The position numbers and the translations under genes were made by a program. From JAJRXR01 sp041987545 (GTDB lineage Bacteria > Planctomycetota > Phycisphaerae > Phycisphaerales > UBA1924), in the NCBI GenBank assembly GCA_041987545.1, contig JBHIWH010000001.1, positions 62,001 to 126,000 on the forward strand: a stretch of 64,000 nucleotides of DNA, in the 5' to 3' direction. The notes beneath the pieces were generated by a model. It had not been told where the DNA came from and did no database searches. It saw only the letters and a program-made list of their open reading frames with translations. Of the stretch, positions 41,337 through 51,379 are shown in pieces (position 1 is the stretch's first letter; every line of letters starts with the position of its first letter).

Positions 41337-42404
41337 TCACTTCTGGAAGATCGGCAGATATCGCTTGGGCATCTGCAGAATGATCAGACTCATGGCCGTC
41401 GCGTAGGCGGAGCCAACGGTGCGGTCCTCCCAGCTTCCGTCGTCGGTCTGGGTCTGGATAAGCTCGTCGCGGATCGCGGGCCACCAGGCCTCCCAGTCGT
41501 CCCCGCCCGCGAGGTACATCGCCTGGACGGCGTAGTAGTGCCCGTAGAAGTAGTGCGCGCGGGACGCCCGGCTGGCGCCCGGGGCGGCGACGTTGTGCAG
41601 GTACCCCAGCCCGTCGTCGATCGCGTCGTCCTCGTAGATGCCGGCGTAGAACAGGCTCGCGATGCCCGCGGCCGACCGGGGCCAGGCGCTCGAGCCGGTC
41701 TCGAGCTGGTACTTGAACCCGCCGTCCGGGTTCTGGCACTTGCGGACGTACTCCACCGCGTCGTCGATGACCTCCTTCTTGACCTCGATGCCCGCGTTGC
41801 GCGCCGAGCGGAGCGCCATGACCTGGCAGATGGTGACGGAGATGTCCGCGTCGTAGGGCACGGGGTTGTACCGCCAGCCGCCCTGCTCGTTCTGCGTGCC
41901 CTCGATCAGGCGGATGGCCTTGACCAGCGCCTCGTGCACGCGTGCGGAGATGGAGGTGTCCCCGCCCCCGGGCGTCATGCCGTAGACCTCGCCCAGGAAG
42001 AGGGCGGCGAACCCGTGGCCGTACATCGGCCCGTTGGCGGCCTCGGCGGCGATCAGCCCGTTCTCGGCGCAGTTGAGCAGCACGAACTGCAGACCATTGC
42101 GGACCGCCTCGGCGTGCTCGCCCCGGTCGGGCGTGTTGCCGTCGGCCATCAGCGCGATGCAGGCCAAGGCCGTGATCGCGACGTTCTTGCCGAACCGCCC
42201 GCCCGACCACGACCCGTCTGACTGCTGGGCGTCCACGAGGTACGACATCCCGCGCGTGACCGCCTCGTCCAGCTCGGGCGTGATCTCGCGCATGGGCTCG
42301 GTCTCGCCGGGGCCGGCCGGCGGCGCGGGCGGGGCGTCCTGGGCGCGGGCGGCGCCGACGATCGCGACGAGGGCGGCCAGGGCGATGGGCGCGGCGGGCT
42401 TCAC
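41337..42404 (-). CDS. Exported prenyltransferase/squalene-oxidase repeat protein
   Basis: 355 aa; the GTG overlaps the upstream stop (GTGA). A signal peptide (IALAALVAIVGAARA) precedes an alpha/alpha barrel of terpene-cyclase-like repeats: SYLVDAQQSDGSWSG, AIRLIEGTQNEQGGWRYNP, EYVRKCQNPDGGFKY and a last IQTQTDDGSWED. The repeats give the QxxDGSW pattern. The DxDD catalytic motif of true cyclases is not seen, so it is probably a scaffold or binding barrel, common in planctomycete membrane operons. Confidence 0.83.
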   Translation of the reverse strand: MKPAAPIALAALVAIVGAARAQDAPPAPPAGPGETEPMREITPELDEAVTRGMSYLVDAQQSDGSWSGGRFGKNVAITALACIALMADGNTPDRGEHAEAVRNGLQFVLLNCAENGLIAAEAANGPMYGHGFAALFLGEVYGMTPGGGDTSISARVHEALVKAIRLIEGTQNEQGGWRYNPVPYDADISVTICQVMALRSARNAGIEVKKEVIDDAVEYVRKCQNPDGGFKYQLETGSSAWPRSAAGIASLFYAGIYEDDAIDDGLGYLHNVAAPGASRASRAHYFYGHYYAVQAMYLAGGDDWEAWWPAIRDELIQTQTDDGSWEDRTVGSAYATAMSLIILQMPKRYLPIFQK

Positions 42405-43054
42405 TGGTCCGCCTCCTCCGCCAAGCGGCGGTAGTACGTCTCGGTCAGCCGCTCGTACAGCGAGCTGTACCGGTCGCTCAGGCCCTGCATCAGCGACTCG
42501 CGGACGCGCTCGGGCAGGGCGCCCCACGCGGCCCGGGCCGACTCGATCTCCGGGCGCAGCGGGCCGTCCTGCCGCGAGGGGGGCGTGTTCTCCTCGGTGT
42601 TCTCGCCCTGCGGGGTCTGCTGCTGCTGCTGCTGCTGGGGCTGGTTGGGCTGCTGCTGTTGCTGCTGCTGCTGTTGCTGCTGGGGCGAGCTGTTCTGCTG
42701 CTGGTTCCGCTTGGCCGCGTCGATGACGGCGTCGAGCTTGCGGAGGATGTCCTCCTGCAGGCGCTGAGTGGAGATGCCCGTGTCGCCGGCCTCGGCCAGG
42801 CGGGCGGCGGTCTCGCCCATGAGCGCGGCCGCCTGCTCGAACGCCTGAGCCGCCTCCTGGTCGGTCAGCTCGCGGTCCAGCTCGGCGCGCAGCGGGTCGG
42901 GCAGCTGGCGGACCGAATCGTCGCGCGACGAGCCGGGCGGGGCGAGCCCGAGCAGCTCGTCCAGGCTCTCGAGCCGGTCGCCGCCCGCGTCCTGGGCACG
43001 CGCGATGCCCGGGAGCAGGCACAGTGCCGCGACCAACCACAACGCCGATCTCAT
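42401..43054 (-). CDS. Exported protein with polyglutamine tract
   Basis: 217 aa with a signal peptide (LWLVAALCLLPGIARA). Helical regions flank a low-complexity tract of about 35 residues in the middle (from about 118), nearly all Gln with a few Pro and Asn, encoded by mixed CAG and CAA codons. The C-terminal helix (LPERVRESLMQGLSDRYSSL) resembles sequences in DUF4175-associated proteins. The function is unknown. It overlaps the DUF4175-like gene upstream (ATGA) and the cyclase-repeat gene downstream (GTGA). Confidence 0.72.
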   Translation of the reverse strand: MRSALWLVAALCLLPGIARAQDAGGDRLESLDELLGLAPPGSSRDDSVRQLPDPLRAELDRELTDQEAAQAFEQAAALMGETAARLAEAGDTGISTQRLQEDILRKLDAVIDAAKRNQQQNSSPQQQQQQQQQQQPNQPQQQQQQQTPQGENTEENTPPSRQDGPLRPEIESARAAWGALPERVRESLMQGLSDRYSSLYERLTETYYRRLAEEADQ

Positions 43055-46000
43055 GAGTCGCCTCCCTCGCCGTCGTCATTGTTGGGCATCGGAACGGGCG
43101 GGGGCCGGTTCATCTGCTCGATGAGGGCCGCGGCCTGCGAGGCGAGGTCCTGCTGCATCCGCGAGAGCAGATCGGCGTCGATCCCGGCGGCCTCGTCGGC
43201 GCGCTCCGCGGTCCCCCGCGTCAGCTCGGCGACCTGCGTTTGCATGCCACGGAGCAGGATCAGCTCGGCCAGGGGCGGGATCAGCGGCTGCTCCTGGCTC
43301 TGCCCGCCCTGGCCGCCGCCGCCGCCGCCACCCCCGCCGTCCTGGAAGTCCTGCGGCGTCTCCTCGCCGCGGCCCAACGCCTCGACGAGCATCCGCAGCG
43401 TCCGGATCGCCAGCTGGTGATCGCGGAGGACGGACTGCTCAACCGCTCCGGTCGCCAGCGTGTCGGCGGCCGACGACATGTACGAGTCGAGCGCCGCGTG
43501 CGTCGCGCCGAACGTGACCGAAGTCTCCAGCCCCTCCATCTCGACGAGCAGGTCGGCCAGCCGCTCGCGGAGCGACTGCTGCCGGGCGCTCATGGCGCGG
43601 ACGGTCGCGCGCTCGCGGCGTGTGAGTTGCGCGTCCACGAGCGGGGCGGCCTCGCCCGCGAGCGCAACCTGCTCCTCGAGCGCCTCGCGGTACGCCTGGC
43701 GAAGCTCGGAACGCTGGCGCTGGCGGTCGCGCTGTTCCGCTTCCTCCTGGATCCGCTCGGCCTCGTCCTTGGCCTCGCGCAGCAGCCGCAGGCTCTCCTG
43801 CTCCTCGGTGTTGACGATCTCGGCGCTGGGCGCCTGCCCCCGCAGCTCGTCGATCGCCGCCCGCTGGTGCTCGGACGCGTCGGACAGGATGTCGGCGACC
43901 GGTCTCAGCTCGCCCGGGCCCTCCTCGACCTGCGCGAGCACGCCCAGCGTGTTCTGGTCGAGCCGGACCATGCCCGCGTCGAGCCCGGCCAGGCCGTCGC
44001 CCTCGGGCCGATCGCCGAGCAGCGCGATCTCGCGCTCCTGCTGGGCGATGAGCGACTCGAGGGACTCGATGATGCTCGCGAGCATCCGCCGCAGAGCGTT
44101 GTCCCGGTTCTGCCCGGCGCTGTCCAGCTCGTCGAGCATTTCCTCGAGCGCCTCGATCGCCTCGTCCTGGCTCTGGTTGGCGGTCGCGGCCTGGTTCTGG
44201 GAGATCTGCTCGGACGCCTGCTCCTGGAGTCGCTCGACGCCCCGCTCGCGCCCGGTCTGCGAGGCCTCGCTCATCGCCTGCGACTGGGCCGGGTCCACGT
44301 TCTGCATCTGCCGCGACCGCTCGCCGAGGTCATCGAGCGCCTCGCGCGACCGCTCGGCGATCTCTTGTTGCCGTTCGGCGATCCGCTCGAGGTCCGACCG
44401 CTGCTGGGGCGTCAGCTCGGCCAGCTCCTGGCCCAGGGTCTGGCCCCCGACCCGGGCGGTCTCCTCGCGCAGCGCCCGCTGCTCCTCGAGCAGCCGCTCG
44501 ACCTCGCGCCGCACGAGCCAGCCGTCCTCGCCCCGGTCGAGCAGCTCGATGAGCGCGCCCAGCTCGTCGCGCGTGTCGGCCTGCGCCTCGCCCGCCTCCT
44601 CGGCCAGGCGCTGCGCTTGCCGCTCGTCGGGCTGCTCCATGGACTCGCCCAACCGCTGGGCGGCCTCGGACGATGACGCCGCGGCCCGTGAGAGCGTGCC
44701 GGCCGCCTCGTCGAGCAGGCCCGAGAGCGTCTGGTCGTTGAGCCCGTTGCTCGCCTGGCGGGCGCGGAGGCGCTCGACCACCCGCGCCTGCTCGGTCAGC
44801 CGCTGCGTCAGGGCCTCCTGCTGGCGCTCCAGCTCTGGGGAAGGACCCTGCTCTGTCAGTGCGCCCTCGAGCGCCGCCTGGTGCTCGTCGAGGCGGATCG
44901 CGTTGCGCCGGATCCCGCCCAGCTCGCCCCGAATCTGGTCGATCAGCTCGCTCTCGGAGATGATGCGGAGGATCCGCGGCGCCGAACGGGTCGCCTCGCG
45001 TTCAACCCCGCCCGCGACGTACGCGTCCTTGGCCAGCGCGAAGACGTGCACCTCGTCGCCCGGCGTGAGGCCCAGGGGCGCCAGGTCCAGGCGTGCGGCG
45101 ACGCCCGCGTCGCGGACGGTCGCGAACCGGGCCATGTCCCGCCGCGCGATCTCGACGCCCTCGCCGACGGGCTCGGGCGGCGCGCCCGGCGAGCCGTCGG
45201 GGGGCGAGGCGATCACGCGCTCCAGCGCGACCCACGTCAGCGCCAGGTCGTCGCGCCCTTCGCCCGCCAGGTCGATGGCGGCGGTCGCGAGGACGGCCTC
45301 GTCCCGGGCGGGCGTGGTGACGCTGGCGGTCGGGGCCCGGTCCTCGACGGCGTCGAGGGTGAAGGAGATCTCCTCGCGGGTGTGCAGGCCGTGCTCGTCC
45401 ACGACGTCGATCGTGGCCCGCCGCGTCCGGTCGAGCGTGAGCGCGACCTCGACCCGCGGCCCGGAGGCGACGACCTCGGCCGGCGCCGGCTCGGGACCCT
45501 CGCCGCCCTCGTCGTCACCGGCGTCGAACCATGTCTCCTGCGCGACCGGCTCGACGCCCTTGTTGAACGTCAGCCGCAGGCGCACGCCCGAGCCGGCCAG
45601 CGCCGGGCCGACGGTGTGCGTCGGCGCGTCCGGGTCCAGCCGTGTCTCGCCCGAGGCCAGCGCGTCCGACAAGCCCGCGGCGTACTCGGGGGGCGAGACC
45701 TCGACGCTCGCCCCGACCAGCGCCGGCGGATCGACCAGACGGACCCTGGCCGGGCGGGTCGTGTCGTCCTCGGTCACGAACCAGTATTCGAGCACGAACT
45801 CGCGCGCCCCACCGCCCTCGCGTGGCGGCAGCGGGGGCTCGACGAGCCGCTCGTACAGTTCGCCCGTCCGCCCGCCCGCCTCGCCCTCGCGGTACTGCCC
45901 GGCGAGTACGGCCCGCGCGGTCTCGCCCGTGACCGGGCGCCCGTCCGCGTCCAGGAGGCGGTACCGCGCTTCGACCTTCGTCCGCCCGGGCGCCCGCGTC

Positions 46001-46686
46001 GTGCTCGTGACCAGGGCCCGCAGGGGCACGTCGGTGTCGCTGGGGTGGACGCTGATCGACGTCGCGTCGGCGACCACGAACCGCTTGGGCCACTCCGCGC
46101 CGGTCCAGGGGGTCAGGATGCGGGCCACACCCGTGCGCGCATGGGTGGGGCGCCACGCGGCCAGCCCGCCCGACACGACCACCACCAGCAGCAGCGCGAG
46201 CCCGGCGCGCAGCGCGCCGCGGGCGTCGATGAGCGAGCGTGCGGCGCGCTCGTCGAACGAGTCCGCGGCCTCCTCCAGCGCGCGGGCCGTCATCGCCCGC
46301 GCATCCGGGTCGTCGGGTGTCGGCTGGTCGGCCAGCTCGAGCCCGCTGGCCAGGCGCCCGCGGGCATTGGGCTCGCGGCGTTCCAGCCGGAGCGCCAGCT
46401 CGGTCAGCGAGGGCGTGAACCGCCACGCGGGCGCGAGCATGCGCACCAGGGTGTACCCGAGCAGGCCCGCGGCCAGAAGGAGCCCGATCAGTCGCCCGGG
46501 CGTGGGCAGCCGCAGCGCGAAGTCCACCAGCACGCCGAAGAGCACCGCGGCGACAGCCCCGGCGATCACCCACGCGAGCGCGCGGAGCACGAGCAGGCGT
46601 CGCCCGAGGTCGCGGACGCGCGCGAGCGAGCGGCGGGCCTCCTCGATCGAGGCCTGGGCGAGTGTCTTGCCGTCGAAGCTCGTCAT
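43051..46686 (-). CDS. Giant coiled-coil membrane protein (DUF4175-like)
   Basis: 1211 aa. Three TM helices lie near the N-terminus (VLRALAWVIAGAVAAVLFGV, the next LIGLLLAAGLLGYTLVRML, and AGLALLLVVVVSGGLAAW at about 160-178). Beta-rich Ig-like modules follow to about residue 600. The remainder is a very long Gln/Glu/Arg-rich coiled coil interrupted by a poly-Gly linker (GGGGGGGGQGGQ). This layout fits DUF4175-type proteins of BatA operons. It probably acts as a membrane-bound scaffold reaching into the periplasm. The gene starts 79 nt after the vWA gene ends. Confidence 0.8.
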   Translation of the reverse strand: MTSFDGKTLAQASIEEARRSLARVRDLGRRLLVLRALAWVIAGAVAAVLFGVLVDFALRLPTPGRLIGLLLAAGLLGYTLVRMLAPAWRFTPSLTELALRLERREPNARGRLASGLELADQPTPDDPDARAMTARALEEAADSFDERAARSLIDARGALRAGLALLLVVVVSGGLAAWRPTHARTGVARILTPWTGAEWPKRFVVADATSISVHPSDTDVPLRALVTSTTRAPGRTKVEARYRLLDADGRPVTGETARAVLAGQYREGEAGGRTGELYERLVEPPLPPREGGGAREFVLEYWFVTEDDTTRPARVRLVDPPALVGASVEVSPPEYAAGLSDALASGETRLDPDAPTHTVGPALAGSGVRLRLTFNKGVEPVAQETWFDAGDDEGGEGPEPAPAEVVASGPRVEVALTLDRTRRATIDVVDEHGLHTREEISFTLDAVEDRAPTASVTTPARDEAVLATAAIDLAGEGRDDLALTWVALERVIASPPDGSPGAPPEPVGEGVEIARRDMARFATVRDAGVAARLDLAPLGLTPGDEVHVFALAKDAYVAGGVEREATRSAPRILRIISESELIDQIRGELGGIRRNAIRLDEHQAALEGALTEQGPSPELERQQEALTQRLTEQARVVERLRARQASNGLNDQTLSGLLDEAAGTLSRAAASSSEAAQRLGESMEQPDERQAQRLAEEAGEAQADTRDELGALIELLDRGEDGWLVRREVERLLEEQRALREETARVGGQTLGQELAELTPQQRSDLERIAERQQEIAERSREALDDLGERSRQMQNVDPAQSQAMSEASQTGRERGVERLQEQASEQISQNQAATANQSQDEAIEALEEMLDELDSAGQNRDNALRRMLASIIESLESLIAQQEREIALLGDRPEGDGLAGLDAGMVRLDQNTLGVLAQVEEGPGELRPVADILSDASEHQRAAIDELRGQAPSAEIVNTEEQESLRLLREAKDEAERIQEEAEQRDRQRQRSELRQAYREALEEQVALAGEAAPLVDAQLTRRERATVRAMSARQQSLRERLADLLVEMEGLETSVTFGATHAALDSYMSSAADTLATGAVEQSVLRDHQLAIRTLRMLVEALGRGEETPQDFQDGGGGGGGGGQGGQSQEQPLIPPLAELILLRGMQTQVAELTRGTAERADEAAGIDADLLSRMQQDLASQAAALIEQMNRPPPVPMPNNDDGEGGDS

Positions 46687-46765
46687 CGGCGTGCGGCGCC
46701 TCCGGGCTGTCTATCGGCGCCCAAGGGCCCAACGCCCCGGACGCCCCGTTGATTCCTACGACGGG

Positions 46766-49153
46766 CTAGGCCAGGCGGATCAGCCGCCGCCCGATCCATT
46801 CGAGGCCCAGGAGGGTGATGAGGATGATCAGGGCCGCCGGGCGGTCCCACAGGGTCCGGATCTCGCGGGGGCCGGTGAAGACCTGCTCGCGGTTGGGCAG
46901 GGCCGAGACCAGCTCGCCGAGCAGATCGGGCGGGATGACCCGGCCGCCGGTCTGGGCGGCGAGGCTCGCCAGGGCCGGGTGGTCGGTCTCGGGGCGCCGA
47001 CGCTCGTCGTCCGGGCGGGCGACCTCGATCCGCGTCGAGAGCGAGAACGGCGCAAGGAGTGGTTCGGTGACGCGCAGGTCGTACAGGCCCGGCTCGCTCG
47101 TGGCCCAGGCGACGCCGAAGGAACGCTCCGCGCCGTCGGCCGCGCCCCCGTCGGGCGCCAGCCGCAGCTCGATCGGCGCGCCGCCCTCGGGCGTGAGCTC
47201 GACGCGGATCGAGGCGGGCGCCGCGTCCACGAGCGACTGGTCGAGCAGCTCGAGCCCGAGGCGGATGGGCGCGCCCGTCTGGGCGCGCTCGGGCGAGGCG
47301 CTGAGCACCGCGGCCCGTCCGGCTCGGGCCAGGCCCTCGCGCCCGAGCATGCGGACCATCGGCAGCCAGAATCGCTCGGGCAGGTCCTCGCCCCGCCCGT
47401 ACCGCCAGCGCCAGATCTCGTCGGTCGCGACGTACACGACGCGGCCGGCGCCGTAGCGCATGGTCAGGACCGCCGGCGATCCCTCGCGGAGCGCGCCCGC
47501 GGCGCCATCGTCGAGAAGCGCCGGGCGGAAGACGCTCTGCGGGATCGCCGCCGCCAGCGGCTCGGCGGCGGGCTTGACCCGCTCGGGCTCGATCCGCTGC
47601 AGCCACCGCAGCCTCGACCACCCCGCGCCCGGGTCAGACAAGCGCGCCGGCCACTCGGCGCCCGGCTCGTCGCTCATCGCAAGGACCCCGAGGCGTTCGC
47701 CCTCGGGCGTGCGCGCGAGCGTGACCGGCTCGTCCCACGTGGGCAGCCGCGCCGACTCGACGCCGGCGCCGCCGGAGCGCCGGACCGGGAGCAGGTCGCC
47801 CAGGGGCGAGGCGAACCAGCTCGAGGGCGTGTGCGCCGGGCCCGCGATCCAGAGCAGCCCGGCGCCGCGGCTGGCCACGTGCTCGCGGAGCGCCTCGAGC
47901 TGCGCCACGCCGAACAGCTCGGGCGAGACGTCGCCCAGCACGACGACGTCGAACTCCTCCCACTCGCCCGGGCTCACCGGGAGGCGTGTGAGCGCGACGT
48001 CGCCCTCCTGCGTGTACTGGCGGTCGGGGGCGAGCAGCAGGCCCGACGAGCGGATCGTCTCCTCGCGGAGCAGCATGTTCCGCAGGTACCGCGCGTCCCA
48101 TCGCGGGTACCCGTCGAGGTAGAGCACGCGGATCGGGCGATCGACCATCTCGATCGCGATCTGACGCTCGTTGTTGTCGGGGACGAGGTCGCCGCCGCCC
48201 GGCACGAGTCGGACGGTCCAGCGGCGCTCGCCGGCGTTCTCGACGCGGGGGGTGAGCGTCAGCTCGGCGCGGGTCGCGTCGGGGTCGTCGAAGGCGCCCT
48301 CGAGCGGGCGCTCGGCGAGGGTGAGCCCGGTCGCGGTGTCCACCAGCTCGATGCGCGCGCCCTGGCCGACCGCGCCCGAGCCGAACCGCTCGATCTCGAC
48401 GCGGACGGGTGTCGCGTCGCGGACGAAGGCGAAGCGGGGCGCGTCCACGTCGCGGACGGCCAGGTCGGAGGCGGGCTCGGGCGAGCCGAGCGGGACGGGG
48501 AAGATCGGGATCTGGTCCGACTCCAGGCGCCGGCGGACGGCCCGCTCGACCGGCGCCGCGCTGCGTCCGTCGGTGAGCAGGACGACTCCCGACACGGGGC
48601 GAGCCGCGACGCGGCGGAGGGCCTGATCGATCGCGGGGCCGATGGCGGTGCGCGGGCCGTCCGGCTCGCCCAGGGCCGGGGCGCCGTCGTCGCCCGTGTC
48701 CAGCTCGAACGCGCCGGCGTCGAAGCCGAGCCAGAGCACGCGCTTGGACGAGGCGAGGTCGGACAACGCGGGCCGGGCGCGCTCCAGGGCGCGGGCGAGC
48801 TGCTCGTCGCGGGTCAGCCCGCCGGGCGCGTCGGCGATCGAGAGCGACGCCGAGCGGTCGGCGAGGACGACGACCCAGTCGCGCTCGGTCCGCGATCGCT
48901 CGCGGACCAGCTGCGGGCCGAGGATGAGCAGCACGAGCAGGACGAGCGCCAGTGCGCGGACCGCGGCCAGCGCGCCGCGGGGCAGACGCGGGCCGATCAG
49001 GCGCCGATACCCGAGGACCGCGGCGGCGAGGCAGGCGAGGATGATCGCCGCCCAGGCCCACGCGGGGATCGCGCGGGCAAGCTCGAAGCGGACGTCGGCG
49101 CCGCCGAAGCGGATGTCGTCCAGGCCCAGGATGAGGTTGAACAGATCGTTCAC
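46766..49153 (-). CDS. Membrane vWA protein with glutamine-amidotransferase-like domain
   Basis: 795 aa; the GTG overlaps the stop of the BatA-like gene (GTGA). Two N-terminal TM helices are followed by a vWA fold whose MIDAS reads DRSAS (DxSxS) in WVVVLADRSASLSIA. LLTDGRSAA is the later strand. From about residue 360 a class I glutamine-amidotransferase-like fold begins (VRVLYLDGYPRWDARYLRN, VVVLGDVSPELF, GLLWIAG) without an obvious nucleophile cysteine. A last TM (ALIILITLLGLEWIGRRL) closes the protein. This is the standard large vWA component of planctomycete BatA-type operons. Confidence 0.83.
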   Translation of the reverse strand: MNDLFNLILGLDDIRFGGADVRFELARAIPAWAWAAIILACLAAAVLGYRRLIGPRLPRGALAAVRALALVLLVLLILGPQLVRERSRTERDWVVVLADRSASLSIADAPGGLTRDEQLARALERARPALSDLASSKRVLWLGFDAGAFELDTGDDGAPALGEPDGPRTAIGPAIDQALRRVAARPVSGVVLLTDGRSAAPVERAVRRRLESDQIPIFPVPLGSPEPASDLAVRDVDAPRFAFVRDATPVRVEIERFGSGAVGQGARIELVDTATGLTLAERPLEGAFDDPDATRAELTLTPRVENAGERRWTVRLVPGGGDLVPDNNERQIAIEMVDRPIRVLYLDGYPRWDARYLRNMLLREETIRSSGLLLAPDRQYTQEGDVALTRLPVSPGEWEEFDVVVLGDVSPELFGVAQLEALREHVASRGAGLLWIAGPAHTPSSWFASPLGDLLPVRRSGGAGVESARLPTWDEPVTLARTPEGERLGVLAMSDEPGAEWPARLSDPGAGWSRLRWLQRIEPERVKPAAEPLAAAIPQSVFRPALLDDGAAGALREGSPAVLTMRYGAGRVVYVATDEIWRWRYGRGEDLPERFWLPMVRMLGREGLARAGRAAVLSASPERAQTGAPIRLGLELLDQSLVDAAPASIRVELTPEGGAPIELRLAPDGGAADGAERSFGVAWATSEPGLYDLRVTEPLLAPFSLSTRIEVARPDDERRRPETDHPALASLAAQTGGRVIPPDLLGELVSALPNREQVFTGPREIRTLWDRPAALIILITLLGLEWIGRRLIRLA

Positions 49154-51372
49154 GCGGGCACGCCTCCCGCGGCGGGCGGCGCGTCGGCATGCGAGCCGAG
49201 GCGGGCCAGCGCGATCTCGACCAGCGCCAGCCCGATGGCGGCGAGCAGGATGATCCAGGCGATGTCGTCGCCCCCCTCGCCAGAGCCCAGCGCGTCGCCG
49301 AGCGAGGAGGCGTTCGTCGTCCCGCCGGCGTCGATCCAGGTCAGGCCGCCGGGCGGGGCGAGCGGGGCGAGGGCGCGCTCGATCACCTGCGGCGTGCTCG
49401 TGCCGACGAGCCCCGCGCGGGGGTCGGGGTTGATCACCAGCACGCCCCGGCGCTCGGCCCGCGCGCCGCGGGCGAGCCACGCGCCGGCCAGGCGTGGCGG
49501 CTCGCGGGTCAGGCCCGCGTCGTCAACGAGCAGCGCCGGCGCGCCGCGCGACAGGGGGTCGAGGCTCGCGGTCCCGGGCGGGGTCGGCGCCGCGGCGCCC
49601 GCGACGCTCTCGAAACTCCCGCTCGCCCGCCCCGCGCCCTGGCGGACGATCTCCTGGAGCAACGGGACGAGCAGCGGCTTGGTGGGCAGGTCCGTCCACG
49701 CCGGGTCCAGCGACGCGGCGAGGAAGACGACCAGACCCCGCGCGTCGTCGCCCGGGCGGGCGGCGATGACCAGGGGCGCCCCGTCCTCGACCTCCAGCAG
49801 CGTCTCGACGTCGTCGCCCCGCCCCGGCTCGACCGCGATCGGTAGCAGGCTCGAGACCCGCACGGGCCTGGCCAGCTCGTCGAGCTCTGCGGACAGCATC
49901 GCGAGCAGACCCTCGCGCGAGCCGGCGGGCGCGCGGATGCCCATCGGGCGGTCGTACTCGCGGGCCTCGCGCGCGACCGACCACGGGGGCGAGAGGGCGC
50001 GCACGGCACGGTCGGTCCACAGCTGCGCCCCCGCGTCGGCGGGCGGGAGCACGACGACCAGCCCGCCCCGCCGGGCGAACGAGGCGACCTCGCCCCAGGC
50101 CGCGTCGTCGACGAGGTCCGGGCGGGCGATGACGGCCGCGTCCACGCGGGCCAGCCGGGCGGGCGTGACCGAGCCGGGTTCAAGCGTCTCCACGTCGATC
50201 CCGCCGCCGGGCGAGTCGTGGGGGTTGAGCGCGAGCCGAGCCCAGTCGGCCGGCGTGAACTGATCGATGCCGACGCCGCCCGCGAACCGCCCGGGGGCGA
50301 CGAGCGCGACACGGAGCGCATCGCGGACCTCGAGCGGGCGTCGCCTCGAGTCGTCGCGCGCGAGCGCGTCGGGGTCGATCTCGGCCCGGAGGACGATCGC
50401 CTCGCCGGCGCCCGAGGCGCGCTGGAGCGCGTCGGGGTCGAGGGTGATCAGGGCGGCGCCCTCGGACTGGCCCGGCTCCCACCGGACGCTGGCCGAGCCC
50501 AGCGGGATCGGCTGGGGGCCCTCGGCCAGCAGCCGCACGCCCGTCGCCTCCCGCCGCCCGACGCCCTGGCCCGAGCGACGCAGGCGCACACGAACCTGCC
50601 CGACGCCCAGCGGGCCGCCCGAGGCGTCGGCGAGCACGAGCGAGCGCATCGGCTCGACGGCGACGACGCTCGTGTTGCTCGCGGGCGCGTCGGCGGGCGG
50701 GGAGACCAGCAGCCGGGCGGGCTCGCCTTCGGGCGCGTCGAGGGGGGCGGCGCCGAGGCCGGCGCCCTCGCGGAAGGCCGAGAGAAGGACGATCGTCGGC
50801 GCGGGGCCGTCCGAGTCGGTCAGCGCCAGGTCGAGCGCGTCCAGGGCGCCGCGGAGGTCCATCGCGCTGTCGGTCGGGCGGAGCCGCTCGACCGCCTCGG
50901 CCACGCCCGCGATGTCGGGCGAGACGGGCAGCACGACAGGGTCGGCCGGGGCGCCGAGCGCGACGAGCGCCGCCCGGTCGCCCCGGGCGGTGTCCAGCTG
51001 CGCCAGGGCGTCGGCGGCCAGGCGCTTGTGGGCGGCCAGGTCGGTCGTGCCGTCGTCGCCCGTGAGCGCGCTGGTCATGGAGGTGTCGATTAGGATGACG
51101 AGTGTGCGCGCGCCGCCCGACAGGGGGGCCGCGCCCAGCAGCGGTCGTGCGATCGCGAAGGCCAGCAGCGCGACCAGCAGGCAGCGTGACGCGAGCAGCA
51201 GGATCTGCTCGAGGGCCATCCGGCGGCGCTGCTTGCGGTAGGCCTCGAGCAGGAACCGCATCGCGGCCCACTCGACCGGCTTCCGCCGCCGGCGCATGAG
51301 CAGGTGGATGATGATCGGCAGCGCGACCAAGGCGAGGCCGGCGGCGAGCAGCGCGGGGTGGAGGATGGTCAT
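49150..51372 (-). CDS. BatA-like membrane protein with vWA domain
   Basis: 740 aa. The N-terminus LLAAGLALVALPIIIHLLMR followed by RRRKPVEWAAMRFL is the BatA/aerotolerance N-terminal signature. A second TM comes next, and the vWA domain starts at LVILIDTSMTS with MIDAS DTSMT. The large C-terminal region has several beta modules and ends with a TM (IAWIILLAAIGLALVEIAL) and a Pro/Ala tail. The BatA group is linked to oxidative stress and envelope maintenance in Bacteroidota and others. It follows the DUF58 gene by 7 nt. Confidence 0.85.
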   Translation of the reverse strand: MTILHPALLAAGLALVALPIIIHLLMRRRRKPVEWAAMRFLLEAYRKQRRRMALEQILLLASRCLLVALLAFAIARPLLGAAPLSGGARTLVILIDTSMTSALTGDDGTTDLAAHKRLAADALAQLDTARGDRAALVALGAPADPVVLPVSPDIAGVAEAVERLRPTDSAMDLRGALDALDLALTDSDGPAPTIVLLSAFREGAGLGAAPLDAPEGEPARLLVSPPADAPASNTSVVAVEPMRSLVLADASGGPLGVGQVRVRLRRSGQGVGRREATGVRLLAEGPQPIPLGSASVRWEPGQSEGAALITLDPDALQRASGAGEAIVLRAEIDPDALARDDSRRRPLEVRDALRVALVAPGRFAGGVGIDQFTPADWARLALNPHDSPGGGIDVETLEPGSVTPARLARVDAAVIARPDLVDDAAWGEVASFARRGGLVVVLPPADAGAQLWTDRAVRALSPPWSVAREAREYDRPMGIRAPAGSREGLLAMLSAELDELARPVRVSSLLPIAVEPGRGDDVETLLEVEDGAPLVIAARPGDDARGLVVFLAASLDPAWTDLPTKPLLVPLLQEIVRQGAGRASGSFESVAGAAAPTPPGTASLDPLSRGAPALLVDDAGLTREPPRLAGAWLARGARAERRGVLVINPDPRAGLVGTSTPQVIERALAPLAPPGGLTWIDAGGTTNASSLGDALGSGEGGDDIAWIILLAAIGLALVEIALARLGSHADAPPAAGGVPA

Positions 51373-51379
51373 GGCGTCC

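Noticed and set aside
43460..50263. A 2267-codon open frame on the forward strand across the BatA-type operon
   Set aside because: It is antisense to genes with clear domains (DUF4175-like, vWA, BatA-like), is Ser/Arg/Pro-rich without any motif and results from the scarcity of stop codons in GC-rich DNA.
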